Origin: Avibacterium sp. 21-586
Lineage (GTDB): Bacteria; Pseudomonadota; Gammaproteobacteria; Enterobacterales; Pasteurellaceae
DNA: 64,000 bases
Direction of reading: 5' to 3'
Assembly: GCF_026226775.1 (NCBI RefSeq)
Contig: NZ_JAKKOD010000002.1
Location: forward strand, 72,501-136,500
The position numbers and the translations under genes were made by a program. How positions within the stretch are numbered: the stretch's first letter is position 1; each line of letters opens with the position of its first letter. Positions 1 to 10,420 of this stretch are shown here, one piece after another. The notes beneath the pieces were generated by a model that was not told the origin of the DNA, ran no database searches, and worked only from the letters and a program-made list of their open reading frames with translations.

Positions 1-45
1 AACGACGCGATTTGTATCAGTCTACTTTTACAACGTCGCGTCGTT
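1..45. repeat. 10-bp perfect inverted repeat in an RNA leader
   Basis: AACGACGCGA at 1-10 is the exact reverse complement of TCGCGTCGTT at 36-45, with a 25-base loop. It lies just downstream (leftward) of a strong minus-strand promoter, so the transcript leaving the window could fold a GC-rich hairpin here. This is compatible with an rRNA or tRNA leader, but the gene itself is outside the window. Confidence 0.55.
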
Positions 46-56
46 GTCTGCCGCGT

Positions 57-84
57 ATTATAGACATCTACGAAATCTTTGCAA
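57..84 (-). promoter_or_regulatory. Strong sigma70 promoter resembling rRNA P1, firing leftward
   Basis: On the minus strand there is a -35 TTGCAA (79-84), a 16-bp spacer and a perfect -10 TATAAT (57-62). A GC-rich discriminator (ACGCGGC) follows, and A/T tracts at about 90-115 could act as an UP element. GC-rich discriminators and UP elements are typical of stringently controlled stable-RNA promoters. The transcribed gene lies beyond position 1; an rRNA or tRNA operon is an inference. Confidence 0.6.
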
Positions 85-162
85 CTCCTTTTTGCAAAAA
101 ATTTCGTTTTTTTTAGTAATGGCCTAAAAAACCCACCAGCAAGTCTATTTTAACAGCAGAAA

Positions 163-840
163 TTAGCGAATTTTCAGCCTACCAATAGATCTTTCCACCT
201 CTCTGCTTGAGATTTCTCGCATTCCTTGTATCTTCAACGCCTTATTTAACTTAATAATAGCAGCCTTTCTTTCCGTATCATTAAGTAGCAGCACATTTTT
301 ATTCAGTAGTGCTGCCGTTATATTCCAAAAAAATGACAAGTTTACTGAATAGCCCAACTTTCTTAGTTCTATGTAGCAATAATCTGCGCCAAAACGAACT
401 AACGTATCAACATCAAATATGTTGATTTTGCTGAGTAGTTTTTCATGTTTTACCGAAAGATTAGGAAGCTCCTTTATACGATTTTTCTTTAATAGTGCCT
501 GCTCAATTTGCTTATCTCTAACTTGCTTGATAGCACAAATTACTAAAAAGCGATATTCTATTTTATTAGAGATCACCGAGTTAGGTAGGCGATAATATTG
601 GGACACTCTAAGATCAGGATTTTCGGCATCTGTAGCGTAAGGTGCTGCGCCCAGTTTGATTAAATGTTCAGCTAATGAACCAACTGCCCTTAAATAAAAT
701 CGAGCGTTTTGATATAAACCGAACATTATATTTCTATAAAAAATGCCATAGCCGGTAAATAAGCTTTTTGCTGTCACCTCTCCAACTAAACCTGAAAGCT
801 CATTTCTGATTTCCAATGTAGCGTCATCTGTAATACTCAT
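163..840 (-). CDS. tfoX: Competence activator Sxy/TfoX
   Basis: This 225-residue protein has the TfoX N-terminal domain (about residues 15-110, with the LFTGYGIF and FYLRA segments) and the TfoX C-terminal helix-rich domain (about 120-205, with ELPNLSVKHEKLL, then GADYCYIELRKLGY). It matches H. influenzae Sxy in length and in these landmark segments. In that family Sxy works with CRP at non-canonical CRP-S sites to switch on DNA-uptake genes, which fits the many uptake signal sequences in this window. The start is preceded by AAGGAGATTGAT. A CRP-like site lies about 130 bp upstream and a short AT-rich hairpin (about 854-877) abuts the Shine-Dalgarno. In H. influenzae, sxy translation is restrained by mRNA folding; whether that applies here is inference. 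Confidence 0.9.
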   Translation of the reverse strand: MSITDDATLEIRNELSGLVGEVTAKSLFTGYGIFYRNIMFGLYQNARFYLRAVGSLAEHLIKLGAAPYATDAENPDLRVSQYYRLPNSVISNKIEYRFLVICAIKQVRDKQIEQALLKKNRIKELPNLSVKHEKLLSKINIFDVDTLVRFGADYCYIELRKLGYSVNLSFFWNITAALLNKNVLLLNDTERKAAIIKLNKALKIQGMREISSREVERSIGRLKIR

Positions 841-2571
<1,731 letters not shown>

Positions 2572-2592
2572 CAGCATTATTTTTCTAAGCAC

Positions 2593-2622
2593 AAAAGCTA
2601 TCCTAAAGTGGATAGCTTTTTT
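2593..2622. terminator. Rho-independent terminator between gdhA and fucP
   Basis: The stem AAAAGCTATCC / GGATAGCTTTT has a 6-base loop and is followed by a T-run. It lies 21 bp after the gdhA stop. The A-tract on the other side allows it to end fucP transcription too, so it is probably bidirectional. Confidence 0.88.
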
Positions 2623-2645
2623 ATTATACAAAACATTCGTTACTT

Positions 2646-3935
2646 TTAAGATTCTAGCACTCTCCAAGCACGATAACCATAAATCGCAATGGCAACAAAA
2701 CAGATAAGTGGTAACACGAAAGATACATTTACCGCTGGCATTCCAAAAAGCTCTCCTCGATCAATGATAATGCCTTGTAATGGTGGCATTAAAGCACCAC
2801 CAACAATAGCCATTACTAACCCTGCTGCTCCTAACGTGGCTTCTTCTTTTAAACCATAAAGGGCGATACCATAAATCGTTGGGAACATTAGAGACATAAA
2901 GGCTGAAGTGAGAATTAAGCAATACAAACCACCCACACCATCAATAAAGATTACGCCAAGGATACTGAAGAAACCACCTAATGCGAAAAGATACAACATT
3001 AATTCAGCTTTGAGATATTTCATAATGCTGGTGCTAATAAAGCGGCTCACGATAAAAATTCCCATTGCAATAATGTTGTAATTTTGTGCTTCTGCTTTGG
3101 TAAAACCCAAACGTTCTGCGTATTGAATGATGAAAGTCCAACACATAATTTGTACACCGACATAGAACACTTGTGCAATCACACCTTCACGATATTTTGC
3201 TTTTACAATTAATCGGTTAAAGGCCTCGCGAAAAGAAAGTTTGCCGCCTTGCTCAATTTTGGTTGTAGGCATTTTGTATAAGCCAATCATCAACATAATG
3301 ACCACAACTACAAGCCCCACTACTAAATAAGGGTTGCGGATAATTTCCAAATCGTGGGTGCGCACCACAGCTTTTTCTGCTGCGGATAAGGTGTTAAAAA
3401 TGAGATTACCTGCAGCATCACGTTTGTCAGACTCCAAATTCACTAACACGATTTGTGAGGCAACAAACATCCCTGTAATAGAACCGAGCGGATTAAAAGA
3501 TTGTGCTAAATTTAAACGGCGGGTTGCAGTTTGTGGATCACCCATTGAAAGAATATAAGGGTTAGCTGTGGTTTCCAAAAATGCCAAACCAAAGGTCAAA
3601 ATGTAAAGCGAGAATAAAAAGAAGGTAAATTGTTCATAGCGTGCCGCAGGATAGAACAAAAATGCCCCCACAGCATAGAGAGCCAAACCAAGTAATACCC
3701 CCGATTTATAGTTATAACGGCTAACAAATAATGCGGCAGGAATCGCCATTGTGCCGTAGCCACCGTAGAAAGCAAATTGCACTAATGCTGCTTCTGAGGC
3801 GGGAATTTCCATCACAGTTTGAAATACTGCAACCATTGGATTAGTAATATCATTGGCAAATCCCCATAGTGCAAATAGCGTGGTAATGAGGATAAATGGA
3901 ACAACAAATTGCTTTTCAAGAATTTTTGCACTCAT
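2646..3935 (-). CDS. fucP: L-fucose:proton symporter
   Basis: This is a 429-residue major facilitator protein with about 12 hydrophobic segments, close in size to E. coli FucP (438). Diagnostic segments are FALWGFANDITNPMV near the N terminus and ETTANPYILSMG in the fifth helix region, both typical of the FucP/GluP subgroup. It imports L-fucose across the inner membrane. It is the last gene of fucI-fucK-fucU-fucA-fucP, 107 bp after fucA, with a good ribosome site (AAGGAGAAATATT). The intergenic inverted repeat upstream may set its expression relative to the enzymes. Confidence 0.93.
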   Translation of the reverse strand: MSAKILEKQFVVPFILITTLFALWGFANDITNPMVAVFQTVMEIPASEAALVQFAFYGGYGTMAIPAALFVSRYNYKSGVLLGLALYAVGAFLFYPAARYEQFTFFLFSLYILTFGLAFLETTANPYILSMGDPQTATRRLNLAQSFNPLGSITGMFVASQIVLVNLESDKRDAAGNLIFNTLSAAEKAVVRTHDLEIIRNPYLVVGLVVVVIMLMIGLYKMPTTKIEQGGKLSFREAFNRLIVKAKYREGVIAQVFYVGVQIMCWTFIIQYAERLGFTKAEAQNYNIIAMGIFIVSRFISTSIMKYLKAELMLYLFALGGFFSILGVIFIDGVGGLYCLILTSAFMSLMFPTIYGIALYGLKEEATLGAAGLVMAIVGGALMPPLQGIIIDRGELFGMPAVNVSFVLPLICFVAIAIYGYRAWRVLES

Positions 3936-3956
3936 AATATTTCTCCTTGTTTGAGG

Positions 3957-4001
3957 GCAAACTCACCACGATTTCTCTTTGCAGTTATGAAATGAGTTTG
4001 C
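3957..4001 (-). repeat. 9-bp inverted repeat in the fucA-fucP gap
   Basis: GCAAACTCA (3957-3965) pairs with TGAGTTTGC (3993-4001) across 27 bases. There is no T-run, so it is not a terminator. In the fuc mRNA it would form a hairpin 20-odd bases ahead of the fucP ribosome site and could act in processing or stability. That role is inferred only. Confidence 0.4.
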
Positions 4002-4042
4002 TTGGTCATCAACTTTTTTGAAGCAACTGCGCGATAAACTCG

Positions 4043-4690
4043 CTACTCCTCAATGCGTAATCCATAAGATTTGAATTTTTCTAACACCACTGCCATATCT
4101 TGTTCTGATAACAATGGGATAGGTTGTTGGGTTGAGAGTAATTGGATATACCATTTCGCTAGCACCTCCACTTCCTGTGCTAACCATAAGGCTTTATCTA
4201 AATTTTCTTCAGCTGCGATTAAACCGTGGTGAGCAAGTAAAATCGCCTTGCTTTGCTTAATGCCCTCACCTACATATTCGGCTAATTTTGCCGTGCCGAA
4301 AGTGGCATAAGGGACACAAGGAATATGATCGGTGCCGCCCACTGCAATCATATAGTGAATGGGCGGAATAGGTTTTTCCAAGATTGACACCGCAGCACAA
4401 TAAGTTGCGTGGTTATGCACCACTGCATTCACATCGGGACGAGCCTGATAAACGGCTAAATGGAAATGCCACTCACTAGAAGGCAATTTACCTTCTTCGT
4501 GTTGCCCTTCTTGACTTACAAAAACAATGTCTTGCTCTGTCATTTTTTCATAAGGCATTCCTGTTGGGGTAATCAACATTCCATCTTGATAACGCACACT
4601 GATATTGCCTGCAGTGCCTTGATTTAAACCTAATCTTGTCATTTCGAGGCAAGTATCAATGATCTTGCGAGAAAGTTGTTGTCTGTTCAT
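4043..4690 (-). CDS. fucA: L-fuculose-1-phosphate aldolase
   Basis: This class II aldolase cleaves fuculose-1-phosphate to dihydroxyacetone phosphate and L-lactaldehyde. From the start chosen here (MNRQQLSRKIIDTCLEM) it is 215 residues, the length of E. coli FucA. That start has the ribosome site AAGGAGAAGATTAAA; an upstream in-frame ATG at 4774 lies inside fucU and adds unrelated sequence. Conserved features are TAGNISVR (phosphate/substrate binding), SSEWHFH with the catalytic Glu region, HNHATYC (Zn ligands) and LLAHHGL. No lactaldehyde reductase or dehydrogenase gene is in the window. Confidence 0.94.
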   Translation of the reverse strand: MNRQQLSRKIIDTCLEMTRLGLNQGTAGNISVRYQDGMLITPTGMPYEKMTEQDIVFVSQEGQHEEGKLPSSEWHFHLAVYQARPDVNAVVHNHATYCAAVSILEKPIPPIHYMIAVGGTDHIPCVPYATFGTAKLAEYVGEGIKQSKAILLAHHGLIAAEENLDKALWLAQEVEVLAKWYIQLLSTQQPIPLLSEQDMAVVLEKFKSYGLRIEE

Positions 4691-4716
4691 TTTAATCTTC
4701 TCCTTACTACAATTTT

Positions 4717-5184
4717 TTAGGGAACGACTGGGGTTACACCCTTTTTCAAAATAATGTTGCCGTATTTTGCACATTCGCCCGTTACCACCACGGCATAAGC
4801 TTTTTTCGCGCGATCATAAAAATCAAAACGGTCAATACGGGCTAATTTCGGTAAATTTTGCACCGCACTTTGGTTTTGTGCGGATTTATGTAATGCCGTT
4901 TCAATCGCTTTGAGATAACGCACTTCCACACTAAGGTCAAGGCTATCGCCTTGAACGGCTTTCATCATAATGAGTGGTGCTTCCACATAAGCATCAAATT
5001 CAAATAACGGCACAATTCCAGTAAGTAAGGTATCAACGCTAATTCCATCAGATCGAATAACACGATTATTCAATTGATGAGCTGGAAAATGAGCATCAGC
5101 TAATATAATCTCATCGCCGTGTCCCATTTCCGCAAGTACCTTCAATAATTCAGGGGAAAGTGCAGGATGAATTCCTTTTAACAT
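4717..5184 (-). CDS. fucU: L-fucose mutarotase
   Basis: This 155-residue FucU/RbsD-family protein interconverts alpha- and beta-L-fucose to feed the isomerase. [24 protein letters not shown] near the start holds the catalytic His and Asp region, and the C terminus carries [16 protein letters not shown]. It is about 15 residues longer than E. coli FucU (140), mostly through a polar insertion around residues 95-115. Its ATG overlaps the 3' end of fucK by 7 bases, indicating translational coupling. Confidence 0.92.
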   Translation of the reverse strand: MLKGIHPALSPELLKVLAEMGHGDEIILADAHFPAHQLNNRVIRSDGISVDTLLTGIVPLFEFDAYVEAPLIMMKAVQGDSLDLSVEVRYLKAIETALHKSAQNQSAVQNLPKLARIDRFDFYDRAKKAYAVVVTGECAKYGNIILKKGVTPVVP

Positions 5185-6641
5185 TGTTTGTTCTCCATCA
5201 GTTGTTGATAAAGTGCGGTGTGATTAGAAGGGAAAATGCGCTGTTTAGCTGGCTGCATTTCACCTTGTGCTTGTTGTACATTGTCATAAACGCCAACGCC
5301 CGCAAAGGTAAACATTGCCGCACCTAACACGGTGCTTTCCGCCACATCCACAATATCTATAGGTAAATTGAGCACATCAGCACGAATTTGATTCCATAAG
5401 CTATTTTTAGAACCGCCGCCCACGCAAATTAAGCTCTCCGCTTTGAAATGGCTGACTTGTTGCAGAATATCTAAGCCTGCTTTAAGTTGATAAGCCATAT
5501 ATTCCAATGCTGCACGGTAAATTTGCCCACGAGAACTATGCATTGAAAGCCCAACAATTTGCCCGAAACCTTGTCCGTTATCTGCTGGATTAAACTTGCC
5601 ACGGAAGCGAATACCCTGTGAACCCACAGGTGCTGCGGCACCTTCTGCGATCATTGTGGGGTAATACTGATCAGTGCCTTTTACATCGGCAAAGAAAGTT
5701 TTGCCCACCCATTCCATCACGCCCGAGCCAATCCATTGCACTGCAGGATTAAAGCAACGAGATTGTGCATCAAACTCAGTGGTTAAGCCTTGTGGCACAA
5801 ACTCAATGTGTGGCTCAGCTTTTTCAGTGCGTGCCATTAAAATCTCCCAAGTGCCAGAACTTAGCACCGGTTGATTTAATCCTGCGCCTGAGCCAAAAAC
5901 CGCAAATTGGGTATCGTGTCCGCAAGAAATCACAGGAATTGGGTTTAACCCTAGCTGCAGACAAAGTGCAGTAGATAAAACGCCAATTTTTTCACCCGCA
6001 CTTACCATTGGTGGGAAATGCGTTTCTTGCAGCCCTAACACATTTAACACCGCCGTATCCCAAGTTTGACTTTGCAAATCGGTCATCATTGAGGTACCAG
6101 CCATTGTGCGATCGGTGCTAAAAACGCCCGTTAAACGTTGATTAAGCATTGATGAAATGAACACAAATTTATCCATTTTTTGCAAAATTTCAGGTTCATT
6201 TTCTTTTAGCCATAACAGTTTAAATAGGGTGTTAAAACTGTATTGCCCGATCCCGTTACGTTGATAAAGCGCATTCACATCAAGGTATTGCGCAAGATTT
6301 TCCATAATGGAAATGGTGCGAGGACATTGCCAAGAAATAATCGGGTAAAGCTGATTTCCAGCTTCATCGAAAGGTGCGCCATCCACCCCGAAGGTGGTTA
6401 CGCCGATCCCCACAATGTCTTGCAATGAATGGGATTGTTTGAGCTGGGTTAAGGTTTTTTCGGCACAAATTAACAGCTTCTGCCAAATTTCTTCAATATC
6501 CCAAATATAAAAATGCGGATACTGCGTATCAGCTTGCGCACGGTTTGGCTGATGATGAGAGGCCAAAATCTTGCCCTTTTGATCAATAGCAATCGTGCGT
6601 AAATTGGTTGCGCCACAATCAAAAATCAGTGCAATTGCCAT
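5178..6641 (-). CDS. fucK: L-fuculokinase
   Basis: This is a 487-residue FGGY-family sugar kinase that phosphorylates L-fuculose to fuculose-1-phosphate. The N-terminal phosphate-1 motif [14 protein letters not shown] (residues 7-20), the central DGAPFDEAG and [15 protein letters not shown] segments and the C-terminal [20 protein letters not shown] signature are all present. The start is supported by the ribosome site GGAGG. It follows fucI by 63 bp, a gap that contains a paired uptake-sequence hairpin, and overlaps fucU. Confidence 0.95.
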   Translation of the reverse strand: MAIALIFDCGATNLRTIAIDQKGKILASHHQPNRAQADTQYPHFYIWDIEEIWQKLLICAEKTLTQLKQSHSLQDIVGIGVTTFGVDGAPFDEAGNQLYPIISWQCPRTISIMENLAQYLDVNALYQRNGIGQYSFNTLFKLLWLKENEPEILQKMDKFVFISSMLNQRLTGVFSTDRTMAGTSMMTDLQSQTWDTAVLNVLGLQETHFPPMVSAGEKIGVLSTALCLQLGLNPIPVISCGHDTQFAVFGSGAGLNQPVLSSGTWEILMARTEKAEPHIEFVPQGLTTEFDAQSRCFNPAVQWIGSGVMEWVGKTFFADVKGTDQYYPTMIAEGAAAPVGSQGIRFRGKFNPADNGQGFGQIVGLSMHSSRGQIYRAALEYMAYQLKAGLDILQQVSHFKAESLICVGGGSKNSLWNQIRADVLNLPIDIVDVAESTVLGAAMFTFAGVGVYDNVQQAQGEMQPAKQRIFPSNHTALYQQLMENKQC

Positions 6642-6664
6642 AAAACCTCCGAGAGTTCTATTTC

Positions 6665-6694
6665 AAAAGTGCGGTTAAAAAACACCGCACTTTT
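6665..6694 (-). terminator. Inverted uptake-sequence pair between fucI and fucK (possible attenuator)
   Basis: AAAAGTGCGGT (6665-6675) and ACCGCACTTTT (6684-6694) flank an 8-base loop. This is the classic Haemophilus arrangement of two uptake signals forming a terminator-like stem with a T-run. Here it lies inside an operon, after fucI, so it may partly terminate and keep fucK-U-A-P below fucI. Partial termination is inferred. Confidence 0.65.
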
Positions 6695-6704
6695 CCTTTA
6701 GCGA

Positions 6705-8471
6705 TTATTTATAAAGTGGCCCAAAGTTTGCGCAAGCACGGTAATCTTGCCCTTCTTTGTCTTGACCAAAGCCATTCCACGCACTTGGGCGGAAAATGTC
6801 TTGTTCAGCCACATTGTGCATACACACAGGAATACGCAACATTGAAGCAAGGGTGATAAGATCCGCACCAATATGACCATAAGTGGCAACGCAGTGATTT
6901 GCTCCCCAGTTCGCCATAACAGAATACACATCAGTGAATGCACCTGTTCCTGTTAAGCGCGGTACGAACCAAGTGCAAGGCCAGGTTTCGTTAGTGCGTT
7001 TCATTAGCGTGTCGTGAACTTCAGCAGGTAAATCAATTGACCAACCTTCCGCAATTTGTAGTACAGGGCCAATGCCTCGAATAATATTTAAACGGTGCAT
7101 CGTAAATGGCATTCCGCCTTTAGTGAGATATTGTGATGAGTAACCGCCGCCACGGAAATATTCATACACCGCAGGACACCAACGGGTGTTTTCCACACAA
7201 CGTTTGCCATCTTCTTCCGTCACTTCCCAAGCAGGCTTAATGACAGGATTGCCTTTTTCATCCGTATGCTGACCTGTGCCGTCTAAGGCAGCAGAACCTG
7301 AGTTAATCAAATGGATAAAGCCGCTTTCTGGGCGGAAGCCAGTGGCACGTTCCACCGCATCAGGACTCCAATAGGTACGCACATCGGCAAAGATTTGCGC
7401 TTGCCCAGTAAGCTGATTACCAAACAACATACATACGCCATTGAGGGAGTCATTTTCCGTAGCAAGAATGTAAGGTGGTCGAACACCGCTCCAGTCGTAG
7501 GTGGAGTTAAGAATGGCTTCCATAAAATCGCCATTTGGCATATGGTCTGTCCAATGACGTTGTCCTTGAAAACCTGCTGCAATAGCATTATGTCCAAGGG
7601 CTTCTTCACCATAATTGAGCTGCGCTAATTTTTCATTACCCGCCATCAGGTCACGAGTGATGATTGCCATTTTCACCACATTTTCCCAAAGCTGCGCTTT
7701 TTGTTCTGGGCTATCTTGATGATCTGGGTGATTGACATCAACGCCTTCTTTGCAATAGGTTTTCACCCATTGAAGTGCCAATTCCACTTCTTCCTCATCA
7801 TAAATTTTGCGGTCAAGACGGCGTTTAATTTCGCTCATATCCACATATTCATTGCGCATACCTAAATATTCTTGGAAGAATTTTTGATCCACGATAGATC
7901 CTGCAATTCCCATAGAAACAGAACCGATAGAAAGATAGGATTTGCCTCGAATGGTCGCCACAGTCAGGGCAGCACGAGCAAAGCGTAGGAGTTTTTCTTT
8001 GACATCTTCAGGAATACTGGTATCAGAAGCTTCTTGCACTTCTGTGCCATAAATAGAAAAGGCAGGTAAGCCCATTTGTGAATGGCCAGCTAATGCTGCT
8101 GCTAAATAAACTGCACCCGGGCGTTCTGTGCCATTGAATCCCCAAATGGCTTTTGGCATATGCGGATCCATATCAATGGTTTCTGAACCATAGCACCAGC
8201 AAGGGGTGACGGTAATCACTGCACCAACATTGGCAAGTTTAAATTTTTCTGCACAAGCAGCGGCTTCTGCCACACCACCAATACAAGTATCTGCGATAAC
8301 ACATTCCACAAATGAACCGTCCGTATGGCGAATATGGCTTTCTAATAAATTGGCAACAGATTTTGCCATATTCATCGTTTGATCTTCGAGCGATTCACGC
8401 ACGCCCATACGGCGACCATCAATGGTTGGACGAATACCAATTCTAATTGGCGCTGATTTTAATACTGTCAT
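6705..8471 (-). CDS. fucI: L-fucose isomerase
   Basis: This 588-residue enzyme converts L-fucose to L-fuculose, the first catabolic step. The length is close to E. coli FucI (591). It begins [19 protein letters not shown], diagnostic of FucI/AraA-type isomerases, and contains the metal-binding segments MEAILNS and ATENDSLNG in the C-terminal half. It is the first gene of the fuc operon and has a long leader with a CRP box and palindromes. No odd feature was seen. Confidence 0.96.
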   Translation of the reverse strand: MTVLKSAPIRIGIRPTIDGRRMGVRESLEDQTMNMAKSVANLLESHIRHTDGSFVECVIADTCIGGVAEAAACAEKFKLANVGAVITVTPCWCYGSETIDMDPHMPKAIWGFNGTERPGAVYLAAALAGHSQMGLPAFSIYGTEVQEASDTSIPEDVKEKLLRFARAALTVATIRGKSYLSIGSVSMGIAGSIVDQKFFQEYLGMRNEYVDMSEIKRRLDRKIYDEEEVELALQWVKTYCKEGVDVNHPDHQDSPEQKAQLWENVVKMAIITRDLMAGNEKLAQLNYGEEALGHNAIAAGFQGQRHWTDHMPNGDFMEAILNSTYDWSGVRPPYILATENDSLNGVCMLFGNQLTGQAQIFADVRTYWSPDAVERATGFRPESGFIHLINSGSAALDGTGQHTDEKGNPVIKPAWEVTEEDGKRCVENTRWCPAVYEYFRGGGYSSQYLTKGGMPFTMHRLNIIRGIGPVLQIAEGWSIDLPAEVHDTLMKRTNETWPCTWFVPRLTGTGAFTDVYSVMANWGANHCVATYGHIGADLITLASMLRIPVCMHNVAEQDIFRPSAWNGFGQDKEGQDYRACANFGPLYK

Positions 8472-8645
8472 TGTGTTTTCCCTCTATACTAAGCTGAGCT
8501 TTATTCCGAAATGGATATTATGTTGAATAAAACCAGCAAGATTTATTGAAAAAGTACGACTTGGGTAAAAATGAATTGCTTTCATCGTGCATACGGCAAG
8601 AATGGAACGGTGGAGCAATATCGTTATGCAATGTGTTGCATCAAC

Positions 8646-8661
8646 TTTATTGTTCAATAAA
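8646..8661. promoter_or_regulatory. Candidate FucR operator palindrome
   Basis: TTTATTG-TT-CAATAAA is a perfect dyad, about 5-20 bases downstream of the CRP-dependent start predicted for fucI, where repressors commonly bind. A third TTTATTG half-site lies at 8542-8548. Binding by the adjacent DeoR-type regulator is inferred. Confidence 0.4.
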
Positions 8662-8703
8662 TCAAAAAAAGGGAATAGTTTTTTAGCAAATTTGTGTAAT
8701 TTT

Positions 8704-8719
8704 TGCGGAATAGATCACA
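8704..8719 (-). promoter_or_regulatory. CRP box of the fuc operon
   Basis: TGCGG-N6-TCACA matches the CRP consensus TGTGA-N6-TCACA with one perfect half. It is placed about 40 bp before a plausible fucI start (near 8666-8670), a class II arrangement. Catabolite control of fucose operons is established in enterobacteria. Confidence 0.6.
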
Positions 8720-8743
8720 AAAAATGACCGTTTACAGCAAAAC

Positions 8744-8787
8744 AAAATGCCCGATTTAACGCTTAATTATTAAATCGGGCATTTTTT
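8744..8787 (-). terminator. fucR transcription terminator
   Basis: A 16-bp stem (AAAATGCCCGATTTAA pairing with TTAAATCGGGCATTTT) with a 10-base loop lies 14 bp past the fucR stop. It insulates fucR from the fucI promoter. T-tracts occur on both sides. Confidence 0.85.
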
Positions 8788-8800
8788 CTCTAAAGAGCGG

Positions 8801-9550
8801 TCAAAAAGTGAGATGAATTTCTTGTTCTTTACAATAATTTTGTAAACTTTCATTCGGCGCTTGATCGGTGAATAAAATGTCTAACTGAGAAAGTTCTCCC
8901 AGTTTTATAAGATTTTTACGCTCAAATTTAGAGCTATCCAATAATAAGAATTTCTGCGCGGACGCATCAATTAATTTGCGTTTGATGGACGCATTCAGTT
9001 CATTAGATTCCCAAATTGCACCACTGCTATCCACCCCAGTACAAGAAAAAACACATAAATCAATATGCAAACGAAGCAAAAGCTGTTCAGAAAGCGGGCC
9101 ATAAAAAGCGGCATATTTTGCCGAATAAACACCGCCGGTGGCAATGGTTGTAACATTAGGTTTATTAACTAATGCATTGATATTATGCATAGAATTGGTG
9201 ACAACAGTGCAAGGAATATCAGGAATCAACTGCGCAAAATGCCAGCTACTGGAACTCGCATCTAAGCCGATTACCGCCCCCTCAAAGATATAATCCACCA
9301 CCTGCTGTGCAATGTATTTTTTTGCTTCAGAATTTAAACGTTGTCTTGCTTGAAATGAGCGGCCAATATCCTTTGATTGGCTGCTCATTGCACCTCCATG
9401 TACACGATGTAACAAGCCTTTTTGATTTAGTGCTCGCAAATCTCGGCGAATGGTTTCCACTGACACACTAAACTGCTGAGCAAGCTCATTAACATTCACT
9501 TTCCCTACTGAATTGACAAGCTGTAAAATTTGCGACGTTCTTGTTGGCAT
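8801..9550 (-). CDS. fucR: DeoR-family regulator of fucose genes
   Basis: This 249-residue protein has an N-terminal DeoR winged helix-turn-helix (about residues 5-57, with VNVNELAQQFSVSVETIRRDL) and a C-terminal sugar-phosphate sensor domain (about 75-230, with GLDASSSSWHFAQL and VDSSGAIWESNELNA). FucR proteins respond to fuculose-1-phosphate in enterobacteria. Its place directly upstream of fucI matches H. influenzae. It starts 44 bp after deoC with ribosome site GGAGGGATT. A TATAAT-like hexamer at 9585-9590 may give it its own promoter. Confidence 0.88.
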   Translation of the reverse strand: MPTRTSQILQLVNSVGKVNVNELAQQFSVSVETIRRDLRALNQKGLLHRVHGGAMSSQSKDIGRSFQARQRLNSEAKKYIAQQVVDYIFEGAVIGLDASSSSWHFAQLIPDIPCTVVTNSMHNINALVNKPNVTTIATGGVYSAKYAAFYGPLSEQLLLRLHIDLCVFSCTGVDSSGAIWESNELNASIKRKLIDASAQKFLLLDSSKFERKNLIKLGELSQLDILFTDQAPNESLQNYCKEQEIHLTF

Positions 9551-9594
9551 AATCCCTCCAAACGGTCAAAACAGTCATTCGGGCATTATAGAAA

Positions 9595-10284
9595 TTAATA
9601 CCCATTCCCCTGCGCATCCATTCCTTTCACAATGGCAACGCCAGCGCTTACGCCTAAACGGGTTGCGCCAGCGTTGAGCATTGCCAGTGCGGTGGTGGTG
9701 TCGCGGATGCCGCCTGAGGCTTTTACTTCCACCTTGTCGCCTACGGTTTGTTTCATCAGGGCAACATCTTCAACCGTTGCGCCGCCAGTACTAAAGCCTG
9801 TGGAAGTTTTGACAAATGCCACCTTGAGTGCTTTGCAAATTTCACAAGCCTTGATGATTTCTTCTTTGGTTAGTAGGCAGGTTTCTAAAATCACTTTTAA
9901 GGTTTTGCCTTGGCAAGCCGCAAGCACGGCGGCAATATCTTGTTCCACCGCTTGCCATTGATGGGCTTTAGCAAGGCCAATGTTGATCACCATATCTATT
10001 TCATCCGCCCCTGCATTAATGGCTTGCGCCGCTTCAAAGGCTTTTACTTGGCTTAAATTTGCTCCTAAGGGAAAACCAACAACGGTGCAAATTTTCACCG
10101 CACTTTTCTCTTTGCCATTTTGCATGAGTGCCTGCTTAGCCAGTGGAATATAGGCGGAGTTTATGCACACGGAGCAAAATTGGTGTTCAATCGCTTCTTG
10201 GCATAAGTGAAGAATATCTTGTGGGGTTTTATCTGCGCCAAGGGCGGTGTGATCAATGTATTTAGCAATATCTTGTAGTTGCAT
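9595..10284 (-). CDS. deoC: Deoxyribose-phosphate aldolase
   Basis: This class I aldolase of 229 residues cleaves 2-deoxyribose-5-phosphate to glyceraldehyde-3-phosphate and acetaldehyde, for deoxynucleoside catabolism. The Schiff-base lysine lies in [14 protein letters not shown] and the second active-site lysine in [22 protein letters not shown] near the N terminus is the family start signature. It is transcribed toward fucR and could be co-transcribed with it. A functional tie to fucose (aldehyde products) is speculative. Confidence 0.95.
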   Translation of the reverse strand: MQLQDIAKYIDHTALGADKTPQDILHLCQEAIEHQFCSVCINSAYIPLAKQALMQNGKEKSAVKICTVVGFPLGANLSQVKAFEAAQAINAGADEIDMVINIGLAKAHQWQAVEQDIAAVLAACQGKTLKVILETCLLTKEEIIKACEICKALKVAFVKTSTGFSTGGATVEDVALMKQTVGDKVEVKASGGIRDTTTALAMLNAGATRLGVSAGVAIVKGMDAQGNGY

Positions 10285-10420
10285 TGTCTGTCCTTAATCT
10301 GGTCTGAATTTACGCTATATCATAACCCAAAAGAGGGGGTAAGCGCGAAATTTCTTTAGCCCTTATGCGCAAAATCCTTTAGAATAAACGGCAATATTGA
10401 AATCAAATGAGGATTGAAGA

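Larger units (their letters stand above)
8472..8800 (-). promoter_or_regulatory. fuc operon control region
   Basis: This 329-bp gap has no gene. Reading leftward it holds the fucR terminator (8744-8787), a CRP box (8704-8719), a plausible -10 around 8673-8678, a perfect 16-bp palindrome (8646-8661) just past the inferred start, a second palindrome ATGCAA-N4-TTGCAT (8626-8641), and further TTTATTG half-sites (8542-8548). The leader would be about 195 bases. Confidence 0.6.

Noticed and set aside
4043-4774. Longer fucA starting inside fucU
   Set aside because: The added 28 residues are not conserved and the internal ATG at 4690 has the good ribosome site.
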